35,609 nucleotides of DNA. Source: Actinomyces ruminicola. GTDB taxonomy: Bacteria; Actinomycetota; Actinomycetes; Actinomycetales; Actinomycetaceae. The stretch covers positions 1-35,609 of the forward strand of contig NZ_FNIM01000021.1 of the NCBI RefSeq assembly GCF_900103885.1. The letters are read 5' to 3'. This document shows, piece by piece, positions 23,918 through 31,846 of this stretch. A model generated the notes under the pieces. It was not told where the DNA came from and ran no database searches. It saw only the letters and a list, made by a program, of their open reading frames with translations. Position 1 is the stretch's first letter. Each line of letters starts with the position of its first letter. The position numbers and the translations under genes are program-made.

Positions 23918-24856
23918 ATGCGCTCCACCGATGCCGTCGGCGCGTCTCGGGCGCAACCGGCGCAGACGCCGCCTTACTGGCGGCGTCTGGCCGGCTCCCT
24001 GGTGCCCTACGCGTATCTGTCTCCCACTCTGATACTGCTCATCGTGCTGATGGTCGTCCCCATCGTCATGGTGATCGGGTACTCGCTGATGGACGCCGTC
24101 ATCACCGCCGGGGAGTCTCACTTCGTGGGGATGGCGAACTACATCGAGATCCTCACCAGCGGTGCGTTCCGCACGGCGCTGGCCAACACCTTCTGGTTCG
24201 TGGCCGTCAGCGTCGTCGCGCACATGCTGATAGGGCTCGGCTTCGCCATGCTGCTGAACTCCGAGGCGGTCTCCGCCGTCACCAGGACCGTCTTCCGCAC
24301 GCTGTTCGTACTGCCGTGGCTGCTGACCGTGGCGATCATCGCCATCCTGTGGCGGCTGCTGCTCAACCCCAACGGGGTGGTCAACGCGATCCTGTCCGCC
24401 CTGGGCGTGGTCTCCGGACAGCACGAGTGGCTCGCCGATCCGGACATCGCTCTGGCCGCGGTCACCTTCATCAACATCTGGGCCGGGTACCCGTTCTTCA
24501 TGATCTCGATCCTCGCCGGCCTGCAGGGCATCCCGAAGGACCTGTATGAGGCGGCCGAGGTTGACGGCGCCGGTGCGATTCGGCGGTTCTGGTCGATCAC
24601 TCTGCCGCAGCTGCGGCCGATCATCATCTCCATGGCGCTGCTCGACGTCATCTGGACCTCGCAGCAGTTCGCCCTCATCTGGATGACCACTGGTGGCGGC
24701 CCCCTCAACCGGACGGAGATGCTGTCCACCTTCACCTACAAGCTGGCCTTCTCCGAGTACGACTTCTCGAGCGCGTCAGCCAGCGCGGTGATCGTGCTGA
24801 TCCTGTCCATGATCCTTGCGTTCTTCTACGTGCGCAGCCAGCAGGCGAGGGAGTAG
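23918..24856 (+). CDS. ABC transporter permease, MalF/UgpA type
   Basis: This is a membrane permease of a CUT1 sugar importer, 312 residues with about six hydrophobic segments. The cytoplasmic EAA loop, which contacts the ATPase, reads YEAAEVDGAGAIRRFWSITLP around residues 208-228. An N-terminal segment of about 25 residues precedes the first span (LVPYAYLSPTLILLIVLMVV). It pairs with the next gene, whose ATG lies 4 bp after this stop, so the two are translated together. The ATPase partner is not encoded here; the UgpC/MsiK-like gene at 30497-31624 is a candidate. Confidence 0.9.
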   Translation: MRSTDAVGASRAQPAQTPPYWRRLAGSLVPYAYLSPTLILLIVLMVVPIVMVIGYSLMDAVITAGESHFVGMANYIEILTSGAFRTALANTFWFVAVSVVAHMLIGLGFAMLLNSEAVSAVTRTVFRTLFVLPWLLTVAIIAILWRLLLNPNGVVNAILSALGVVSGQHEWLADPDIALAAVTFINIWAGYPFFMISILAGLQGIPKDLYEAAEVDGAGAIRRFWSITLPQLRPIIISMALLDVIWTSQQFALIWMTTGGGPLNRTEMLSTFTYKLAFSEYDFSSASASAVIVLILSMILAFFYVRSQQARE

Positions 24857-24860
24857 CGCC

Positions 24861-25712
24861 ATGAGCACTCTGACTACCAAGCAGCGGCGTCGCCTGGCGA
24901 CCAAGGCGGGCGTCTGGGCGGGCCTCCTGATGGGGGCGGGCTTCGCGGCGCTGCCGATCTTCTGGATGCTGGTGTCATCCTTCAAGCCGAATGCGAAGAT
25001 CTTCGCCACCCCGCCGCGAATCATTGAGGAGGGCTCCTCCTTCGCCGCGTACGTCTCCATCGTCCACGACCCGGAGAAGATCCGCTTCTTCGTCAACAGC
25101 TACTTCGTGGCGCTGTCGGTGACCGCGTTGACGCTGACGGTGGCGATCCTGGCCGCCTACGCCTTCAGCCGGTTCGAGTTCCCGGGGAAGCGGATCTTGA
25201 ACGTGCTGGTGATCTCCGTGCAGGCGGTGCCGCCGATCACCCTGCTGATCCCCTTCTTCGGGCTCATGGTGACGCTGAAGCTGTACAACACCTACCAGGG
25301 TCTGATTCTGACCTACATGGTGTTCACCCTTCCCTACGCCATCATCATGCTCACCGGGTACTTCAACACCCTCCCCCGGGAGCTCGACGAGGCCGCGAAG
25401 GTGGATGGCACCAGCTCCTTCGGGGCGCTGTGGAGGGTGCTCGTCCCGATCTCCATCCCCGGGATCGTGTCGGTGGGCATCTACACCTTCATGATCGCCT
25501 GGAACGAGTACCTGTTCGCACTGACCCTCACGCGCACGAATGACATGCGCACGGTTCCGATCGGTATCCAGCTGCTCATGGGGCAGCACTCCTACGAGTG
25601 GAACGAGATGATGGCAATGTCCGTACTCGGCTCGATTCCCGTAGTTCTCCTCTTCATTTTCTTCCAGCGCTACTTCATCGGAGGGATGACCGCTGGATCC
25701 GTCAAGAACTGA
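24861..25712 (+). CDS. ABC transporter permease, MalG/UgpE type
   Basis: The second permease of the importer has 283 residues and about six spans. The MalG-type EAA loop is ELDEAAKVDGTSSFGALWRV at about 174-193, and the C-terminus ends FQRYFIGGMTAGSVKN, which is characteristic of the family. The ATG at 24861 has GAGGGAG upstream; an earlier in-frame start would run back into the preceding gene. It is 33 bp upstream of the aldolase gene. The pair of permeases, the binding protein and a shared ATPase make a complete CUT1 importer. Confidence 0.9.
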   Translation: MSTLTTKQRRRLATKAGVWAGLLMGAGFAALPIFWMLVSSFKPNAKIFATPPRIIEEGSSFAAYVSIVHDPEKIRFFVNSYFVALSVTALTLTVAILAAYAFSRFEFPGKRILNVLVISVQAVPPITLLIPFFGLMVTLKLYNTYQGLILTYMVFTLPYAIIMLTGYFNTLPRELDEAAKVDGTSSFGALWRVLVPISIPGIVSVGIYTFMIAWNEYLFALTLTRTNDMRTVPIGIQLLMGQHSYEWNEMMAMSVLGSIPVVLLFIFFQRYFIGGMTAGSVKN

Positions 25713-25745
25713 GCTTGACGCACCCCACAGAAAGGTTCGATTCAA

Positions 25746-26606
25746 ATGCTGGTTACAGGCAGTGACATTCTCAACGTCGCCAACGCGCATCACTTCGCGG
25801 TGCCGGCGTTCAACATCTCCTCGTACTCGATGCTGCGCGCGGTGGTGGACGTCTGCGAGGACAAGCGCTCCCCGCACATCATCGCCATCCACCCCGACGA
25901 GCTGCGCCACATCCGCCCGGCGATGCTCGCCTCCATCATCCGGATCGCCCACGAGTCCTCGGTGCCGACGGCGATCCACCTCGATCACGGCGCCAGCTAT
26001 GAACAGGTGCTGCTGGCGATTCAGGCGGGCTTCACCTCGGTGATGATCGACAAGTCCTTCGCGCCCTTCGAGGAGAACGTGGCCGAGACGGCGCGCGTGG
26101 TCCACGCGGCCCACGCCGTCGGCCTGTCCGTGGAGGCCGAGCTGGGCACCATCGGCGTGTCCGACAAGTACGGGGAGACCGGCACGGAGGAGATCCTTTA
26201 CACCGACCCCGATGACGCCGCCCGGTTCATTGAGGCCACCGGCGCGGACTCCCTCGCCATCGCCATCGGCACCCGCCACGGCCTGTACCCCTCCGCGGTC
26301 AAGCCCGCGCTGCGCCTGGATCTGCTGGGGGAGATCAAGTCTCGCCTGGGCATCCCCCTGGTGCTGCACGGCGGGTCGAACAACTCCGACACCGAGATCG
26401 CCGGGGCCGTGCGCGGCGGCATCAACAAGATCAACATCTCCTCCGACATCAAGGCCGCCTACTTCGTCAAGATGCGCCAGGTGCTTCAGGACGTCCACCT
26501 GCGCGAGCCGAATGTGATCGAGCCGCCTTGCGAGGAGGCGCTGCGGGACTGTGCGGCGCAGAAGATCGACCTGTTCGAGTCCGCCGGCAAGGCGGAGCTG
26601 TTCTGA
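25746..26606 (+). CDS. Class II ketose-(bis)phosphate aldolase
   Basis: This zinc-dependent aldolase would cleave a ketose phosphate to dihydroxyacetone phosphate and an aldehyde. The 286-residue protein has the family pattern: HLDHG with D80 and the zinc ligand H81, the acidic motif VEAELGTIG (E130/E132), GTRHGLYP with zinc ligand H178, VLHGGSNN with H208, and the phosphate-binding region GINKINISSDIKAAY. It resembles the KbaY/GatY/fructose-bisphosphate aldolase class, but the GTRHGLYP form differs from the GTAHG/GNVHG versions I know best, so the substrate may be unusual. It lies between the permeases and the kinase. In the proposed route it cleaves the product of the ADP-kinase-like protein. 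Confidence 0.88.
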   Translation: MLVTGSDILNVANAHHFAVPAFNISSYSMLRAVVDVCEDKRSPHIIAIHPDELRHIRPAMLASIIRIAHESSVPTAIHLDHGASYEQVLLAIQAGFTSVMIDKSFAPFEENVAETARVVHAAHAVGLSVEAELGTIGVSDKYGETGTEEILYTDPDDAARFIEATGADSLAIAIGTRHGLYPSAVKPALRLDLLGEIKSRLGIPLVLHGGSNNSDTEIAGAVRGGINKINISSDIKAAYFVKMRQVLQDVHLREPNVIEPPCEEALRDCAAQKIDLFESAGKAELF

Positions 26607-26654
26607 CGGTTCTCGACGCCCTGGGCGTCGCCAGGATTGAGAAGGGGGAGTGAG

Positions 26655-27848
26655 ATGACGGAGCGGATCGTCCTCGGGCTCGGCGGGACCGTCGACTACG
26701 AGCTGCAGTGGGACGCGCAGGCGTTCCAGGAACTCGTGGACGCCCATGGCATACGCCTGGCCGAGCTCGAGGACTCTCCGTGTTCGCGCGCCGATGGCGA
26801 GCGGGAGATCGTACTGACGGTGCTGCGGTCCATGCGGCAGTCCCGGGGATGCGAGTGCTACGTGGCCGATAAGCGGGCGCTGCTTGCCTTCGCCGGCCGC
26901 TTCGCCTACGAGGTCACCCTGGGTGGCACCTGCGTTCGCGCGGCGTTGGCCATGGAGCGGATCGGCGTCGCCTCGACGGTGCACCTGGTCTCTATCAACG
27001 ACGACGTCCGCCGCCTCCTGCCGCCCGCCGTCGAGTGGGTGTGCAGCGCCGAGGCGGATTCGCTTGACCCGCACGTGATCGTCCAGTATCCGGCGGGGGC
27101 TGCGGTGCGCCTGGTCGACGGGGAGGTGACCGCCCGGCGTCCCAACCGGGTGATCGCAGTCAACGACGCGCCCAACGAGCGCCTGCGGCTGAGCCCGGAG
27201 CTGCCCCGGGTGCTGGCCTCGGCCCAGGCGGTCCTGATCTCCGGCTTCAACACCATGAAGTCGGCCGCCGAGCTGCGGGCGCGACTGGCCGAGCTGGAGG
27301 CCGCGCTGGCCGCGGTGCCGCCCGGCGCCGTCGTCGTGTATGAGGATGCGGGCTTCCACGACGACGCCATGCGCGAGGTGGTCCTGGAGGTGATCCCACG
27401 CCTGGTGGATCTGCACTCCCTGAACGAGGACGAGGCGCAGCAGTACCTCGGCCGCGCCGTCGACCTGGAGGATGCGGCGCAGGTAACCGCCATGATGGTG
27501 GAGCTGCACCGGCGGCTTGGGGCTCCAGCGGTGATGGTGCACACCAGCCGCTACGCGGCGGTGATCGGGGAGCGCGCCGAGCTGTTCCGCGATGCCGCCG
27601 CGGCCGGCTGCCTCATGGCCTCCACCCGCTTCCTGCACGGGGACCGCTACGGGGCCGCGGAGTATGCGGCAGTCGGCCGAGCACCGCGGGATGAGGCCGG
27701 GGCGCGCCTGGCCGCCGCCCCCGAGCCCGCCGAGGCGGGGGTAATGATCGCCCCCGGCTTCGCGGTGAGCACCGCCTCCCCGACGACGATTGGCCTCGGC
27801 GACGCCTTCATCGGCGGCGTGGCGGCGCACCTGGCGCGGGCGCTATAG
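26655..27848 (+). CDS. ADP-dependent glucokinase/phosphofructokinase-like sugar kinase
   Basis: The 397-residue protein has the ribokinase fold but, unlike ordinary PfkB kinases, shows the segments of the ADP-dependent glucokinase/phosphofructokinase family known best from hyperthermophilic archaea. These are TLGGTCVRAALAMERIG (88-104), HVIVQYPAG (140-148), ARRPNRVIAVNDAPN (160-174), VLISGFNTM (193-201), VVYEDAGFHDDAMR (227-240) and the metal-binding NxxE in SLNEDE (256-260). The C-terminal TTIGLGDAF supplies the catalytic aspartate D383. The protein would phosphorylate the ketose made by the isomerase or its 6-phosphate. Whether it uses ADP or ATP is not shown by sequence. GGGGGAG lies close upstream of the ATG. 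It is the last gene of the operon, followed by a 20-bp inverted repeat. Confidence 0.8.
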   Translation: MTERIVLGLGGTVDYELQWDAQAFQELVDAHGIRLAELEDSPCSRADGEREIVLTVLRSMRQSRGCECYVADKRALLAFAGRFAYEVTLGGTCVRAALAMERIGVASTVHLVSINDDVRRLLPPAVEWVCSAEADSLDPHVIVQYPAGAAVRLVDGEVTARRPNRVIAVNDAPNERLRLSPELPRVLASAQAVLISGFNTMKSAAELRARLAELEAALAAVPPGAVVVYEDAGFHDDAMREVVLEVIPRLVDLHSLNEDEAQQYLGRAVDLEDAAQVTAMMVELHRRLGAPAVMVHTSRYAAVIGERAELFRDAAAAGCLMASTRFLHGDRYGAAEYAAVGRAPRDEAGARLAAAPEPAEAGVMIAPGFAVSTASPTTIGLGDAFIGGVAAHLARAL

Positions 27849-27855
27849 GTCGCGT

Positions 27856-27973
27856 GTCCAGATTCGGGACAAACGCCGCCAGTGCGCCCGAGCCTGCTCC
27901 CAAGATCCGCGTGATTCCAACGATCTCCGAAACGCCCATCGGTGCGCAACGGTCGTTTGTCCCGGATTTGGAC
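27856..27973. repeat. 118-bp element with 20-bp inverted ends, 3' of the kinase gene
   Basis: The ends 27856-27875 (GTCCAGATTCGGGACAAACG) and 27954-27973 are inverted repeats that match at 18 of 20 positions. The 78-bp interior has no reading frame of note. It begins 8 bp after the kinase stop. It may be a small non-autonomous mobile element or a transcription terminator; target-site duplications are not evident. Confidence 0.6.
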
Positions 27974-28042
27974 AACTCCGCGTGCTTCGTTTCCTCAGGC
28001 CCTCCACACGCGCCTGCGCTTGGGGCTTAATCGGGTGCATTC

Positions 28043-28103
28043 CACGACCTTGGGGTACAAATCACGACCACCCCGGGGTCGTGGAACGTACCCCAAGGTC
28101 GTG
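28043..28103. terminator. Perfect 16-bp inverted repeat with internal second stem; likely bidirectional terminator
   Basis: CACGACCTTGGGGTAC (28043-28058) is repeated inverted at 28088-28103 without a mismatch. Between them, CACGACC (28063-28069) and GGTCGTG (28077-28083) form an inner pair. The structure lies between the convergent kinase and 28253 genes. There is no T-tract. The rest of 27849-28252 is without gene content apart from the inverted repeat at 27856-27973. Confidence 0.55.
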
Positions 28104-28252
28104 ATTCGACATCACGGCCGTCTTATGGAGTCCATCCCGTACATCCTGGAAGCTCCTGGACGCCCCGCCGGAGGACATCCAGGGTTCCCCGCTCGCATCG
28201 GCGGCGTGGTGGCACACCCGGCCGCGAAGGGCGGTCTGCTTGCCGAAGCCGC

Positions 28253-28834
28253 TCAGGACGGTCGCGTCCGGCCTTGGTGTCGACGGCCGCGGCGCCGTGC
28301 CTCCTTGCTGATGGCTCGCCACTGCTTGGGATGCAGCGGGTGATCGGTGGGCAGGGTCTTCCAAGTCTTCCAGCTGGAAGGTTTTGCCGGGCCGGCGAGC
28401 AGTAGGCCCGCCGCGCGCAGGGGCTCCGTCAGTCCCTCCATAACATCAATGGCGAAGTACTCTGGGCGGCTCCAGAAGGTTCCAGAATTGAGGGAGAAGT
28501 GCCAGCAGATGAGTTCGCTGGCTGCCGTGCGGCCGTCAACTGGGCGAGCCAGCACTGCCAGGCGCAGGCGTCCGTGCTGGCGGCGTATCCAAGGGAGAAC
28601 AAGTACGAACGGAAATACCTCGGTAAGGTAATCAGCCAAGAAAGTGGTGGCCTCGCTGCCTTCGCTCAGGACCACACCGGTCCACGGTCCCCGTTCGGCC
28701 AGTACTGAGTCCAGGTCCCAAGGCTCCAGGGAGAAGCCCTGCGGTGCCAGGTGGTCTATGACGAAGCGCACCGCGTCCCGCGGCGCCGCCGCCACCTCGA
28801 AGCGGCGCATGGGCTGTGTTTCAAGCCATGCCAT
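28253..28834 (-). CDS. Protein of unknown function
   Basis: I do not recognise this 193-residue product. It begins MAWLETQPMRRFEVAAAP, is soluble, rich in Trp and Arg, with no signal peptide or membrane span. The stretch TFLADYLTEVFPFVLVLPWIRRQ in the middle is hydrophobic and may be a core beta/alpha unit. The tail is Lys/Arg-rich (ISKEARRRGRRHQGR), which could contact nucleic acids, but this is speculative. A GAGGGA-like ribosome site is weak. It lies 55 bp downstream of the DUF4032 gene on the same strand and faces the kinase operon. Its G+C looks a little lower than that of its neighbours. Confidence 0.5.
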   Translation of the reverse strand: MAWLETQPMRRFEVAAAPRDAVRFVIDHLAPQGFSLEPWDLDSVLAERGPWTGVVLSEGSEATTFLADYLTEVFPFVLVLPWIRRQHGRLRLAVLARPVDGRTAASELICWHFSLNSGTFWSRPEYFAIDVMEGLTEPLRAAGLLLAGPAKPSSWKTWKTLPTDHPLHPKQWRAISKEARRRGRRHQGRTRPS

Positions 28835-28889
28835 GATCGCAGGTCCCTCGCGTCAACACTCTTGAGCGACGTCCCGCCCCTGATCGTCC

Positions 28890-30266
28890 CTACTCGCCCT
28901 TGAACTTCATGCCGGCGGTGAAGCCCATGGGGTTGAGCTCGAAGGCGCTGGCCGTGGCCTCGTCGAGGGCGGCGAAGTCCGCGTCGTCCTCGGGCACCGG
29001 CTCCTCGTCGTCGGAGAAGATCGCCTCCATCTCCTGGGTGTCGCCCAGCGACAGGTAGGACTGCTCGTCCCAGTGCTGCGGCAGCACCGTGCTGACGTAG
29101 TCGGCCACGGCCTCCTCGGTGCTCACGTCGTGCTGGCGCTGCTCGGACATGTACCAGCGGTGCTCCAGCACCTCGTGGAAGATCTCCGCCGGCTCCAGCT
29201 TGCGGCGCAGCTCCATGGGGACGGCGGCGAGCGTGGGCTCGAACACCTCGGTCAGCCAGATGTGCGCCACCTGCTCGACCGGCTCGTCCTTACGGCCGGT
29301 GACGGTGCGGAAGGTCTGCAGGTCGTTGAGCATGCGCTGCCCCTGCCGCTCCTGCACATCCAGGCCGGTCAGCCGCATGATCTGGCGGTGGTAGTGGCCG
29401 GCGTCGACCACCTTCGGCTGGATGATCATGCGCGTTCCCGAGCCGTCCGCCTCGGTCTTCATGGTCAGCTCGCCGACGTCGAAGCCCAACTCGTTCAGCT
29501 TCTCGATGCGGGAGCGCACCCGCCACCGCTCGCCCAGGTCGAAGGTCTCCTCGGCGGTCAGCACGTCCCACAGCTCCGTGTAGCGGCTGACGATCCGGTC
29601 ACCCACCTCAATGGTGTCCACGCTCGGCTCCAGCAGGGCGCCTGCCTGCAGGTCCATGAGCTCGCCGATGATGTTCGTGCGGGCGACGTCGATGTCGTAC
29701 AGCCGCTTGCCCTCGGTCAGGCCGTCGGGATAGAGCTCGCCCGTCTCGGCGTCCACCAGGTAGGCGGCGAAGGCGCCCGCATCCCGGCGGAAGAGGGTGT
29801 TGGACAGGGAGACGTCCCCCCAGTAGAAGCCCAGCAGGTGCAGCCGCACCAGCAGCACGGCGAGGGCGTCGATGAGCCGGGTGGCGGTCTCGGGGCGCAT
29901 GTACTGGCTGAACAGCGCCCGGTAGGGCAGTGAGTAGGACAGGTGCTCGGTGACCAGCACCGAGTTCAGGGTGGAGCCTCCCAAGCCCTTGCGGCCGGTG
30001 ATGACCGCCGTCGGCGTCACGCAGGGGGCGCCCAGGCGGATCAGGTTGCGCAGCAGCTCGTACTCCCGGTAGGCGACGGACTCGCCGATCTCCTTGACGG
30101 CGATCACCCGCTCGGAGAGATTGACGAAGCGCACGACGTGGCGCGACAGCCCCCGAGGAAGGGCGGCGAGCACCTCGGCCGGCCACTCCTCCAGCGGCAT
30201 CTCCCACGGGAGATCGAGCAGCGCCGGGTCAATCGTGGCCGCGGTGATCTGCATGGACTGGGGCAT
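28890..30266 (-). CDS. DUF4032-domain protein with kinase-like N-terminal half
   Basis: Actinobacterial proteins of this length (458 residues) carry the uncharacterised DUF4032 domain. The N-terminal half resembles a lipopolysaccharide/RIO-type kinase fold: FVNLSERVIAVKEIGES with a possible ATP lysine (VKEIG) around residues 56-60, a catalytic-loop-like LLGFYWGDVSLSNTLFRRD (the GDVSLSN segment), and YLVDAETGELYPDG in place of DFG. The C-terminal half (residues about 250-400) is the DUF4032 part, ending in an acidic region (DDEEPVPEDDADF). The substrate and role are unknown. GAGAAT six bases upstream of the ATG may be a -10 for a leaderless message. It is 230 bp downstream of the ABC ATPase gene, separated by a strong hairpin. 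Confidence 0.8.
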   Translation of the reverse strand: MPQSMQITAATIDPALLDLPWEMPLEEWPAEVLAALPRGLSRHVVRFVNLSERVIAVKEIGESVAYREYELLRNLIRLGAPCVTPTAVITGRKGLGGSTLNSVLVTEHLSYSLPYRALFSQYMRPETATRLIDALAVLLVRLHLLGFYWGDVSLSNTLFRRDAGAFAAYLVDAETGELYPDGLTEGKRLYDIDVARTNIIGELMDLQAGALLEPSVDTIEVGDRIVSRYTELWDVLTAEETFDLGERWRVRSRIEKLNELGFDVGELTMKTEADGSGTRMIIQPKVVDAGHYHRQIMRLTGLDVQERQGQRMLNDLQTFRTVTGRKDEPVEQVAHIWLTEVFEPTLAAVPMELRRKLEPAEIFHEVLEHRWYMSEQRQHDVSTEEAVADYVSTVLPQHWDEQSYLSLGDTQEMEAIFSDDEEPVPEDDADFAALDEATASAFELNPMGFTAGMKFKGE

Positions 30267-30398
30267 GGATGCATTCTCTCAGGTCCGCCGTGGATCGCTC
30301 CTCGACGGCGCCGGGTTGTTGCAGGCGAGACCCCTCGCCTTGGGTCATTGGTTCACGGCGAACGATACATGCGGTTTGGGCACGCACCGTCGACCTAC

Positions 30399-30439
30399 GG
30401 CTGGGCCCCGCTCCTCCGCGCGAGGAGCGGGGCCCAGCC
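30399..30439 (-). terminator. 18-bp perfect hairpin, likely terminator of the ABC ATPase gene
   Basis: GGCTGGGCCCCGCTCCTC (30399-30416) and GAGGAGCGGGGCCCAGCC (30422-30439) form a perfect 18-bp stem with a 5-nt loop. It lies 57 bp after the ATPase stop on the minus strand and before the DUF4032 gene. No T-tract follows on either strand. Confidence 0.6.
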
Positions 30440-30496
30440 AGAAGGCCAGTGCGGGTGGCTCAGGCCGTTTTGCGCGCCCTAGTAGACCAGGTCGAC

Positions 30497-31624
<1,128 letters not shown>

Positions 31625-31639
31625 AAAGGTATCCCTTCA

Positions 31640-31722
31640 CCGGCAGGTACGTGCCGGACGATCCGTGGTGAAAGGTGCCGATGCGTGTCCGCATTGACAC
31701 GTACCGGGGCGGTTCGCCCCGG
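31640..31722 (-). promoter_or_regulatory. Leader region of the ABC ATPase gene with three hairpins
   Basis: Three inverted repeats follow each other in the region upstream of the ATG at 31624: CCGGCA/TGCCGG (31640-31645 with 31652-31657), CGTGTC/GACACG (31684-31689 with 31696-31701) and CCGGGGCG/CGCCCCGG (31704-31711 with 31715-31722). If transcription starts beyond 31722, all three would be in the 5' leader. TATGAC on the minus strand near 31738-31743 is a possible -10. Confidence 0.4.
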
Positions 31723-31834
31723 CAGGTCTAACTTTGTCATACGACAGTGCGGTGCAGGTAGCCCGAAGGGGATCGGAAATCGCTGAAACGCCTGTGAACC
31801 CGCTCACGTCGGCGGCGGCCCGGGTGCCTCCCGG

Positions 31835-31840
31835 TACTGT
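31835..31840 (+). promoter_or_regulatory. Candidate -10 (TACTGT) for the Ser/Thr kinase gene
   Basis: TACTGT is followed by six bases and the ATG at 31847, with no ribosome site, the leaderless arrangement seen elsewhere in the window. Confidence 0.4.
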
Positions 31841-31846
31841 GGCGCC

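Noticed and set aside
24975..27830. Long minus-strand open frame opposite the permease, aldolase and kinase genes
   Set aside because: Antisense to recognised enzymes, with no motif and composition typical of a shadow frame.
20361..27848. Calling the locus a sulfoquinovose degradation operon
   Set aside because: The isomerase is YihS-like, but Gln362 and Gln379 equivalents are changed, and there is no sulfoquinovosidase, sulfolactaldehyde enzyme or sulfonate exporter in the window.
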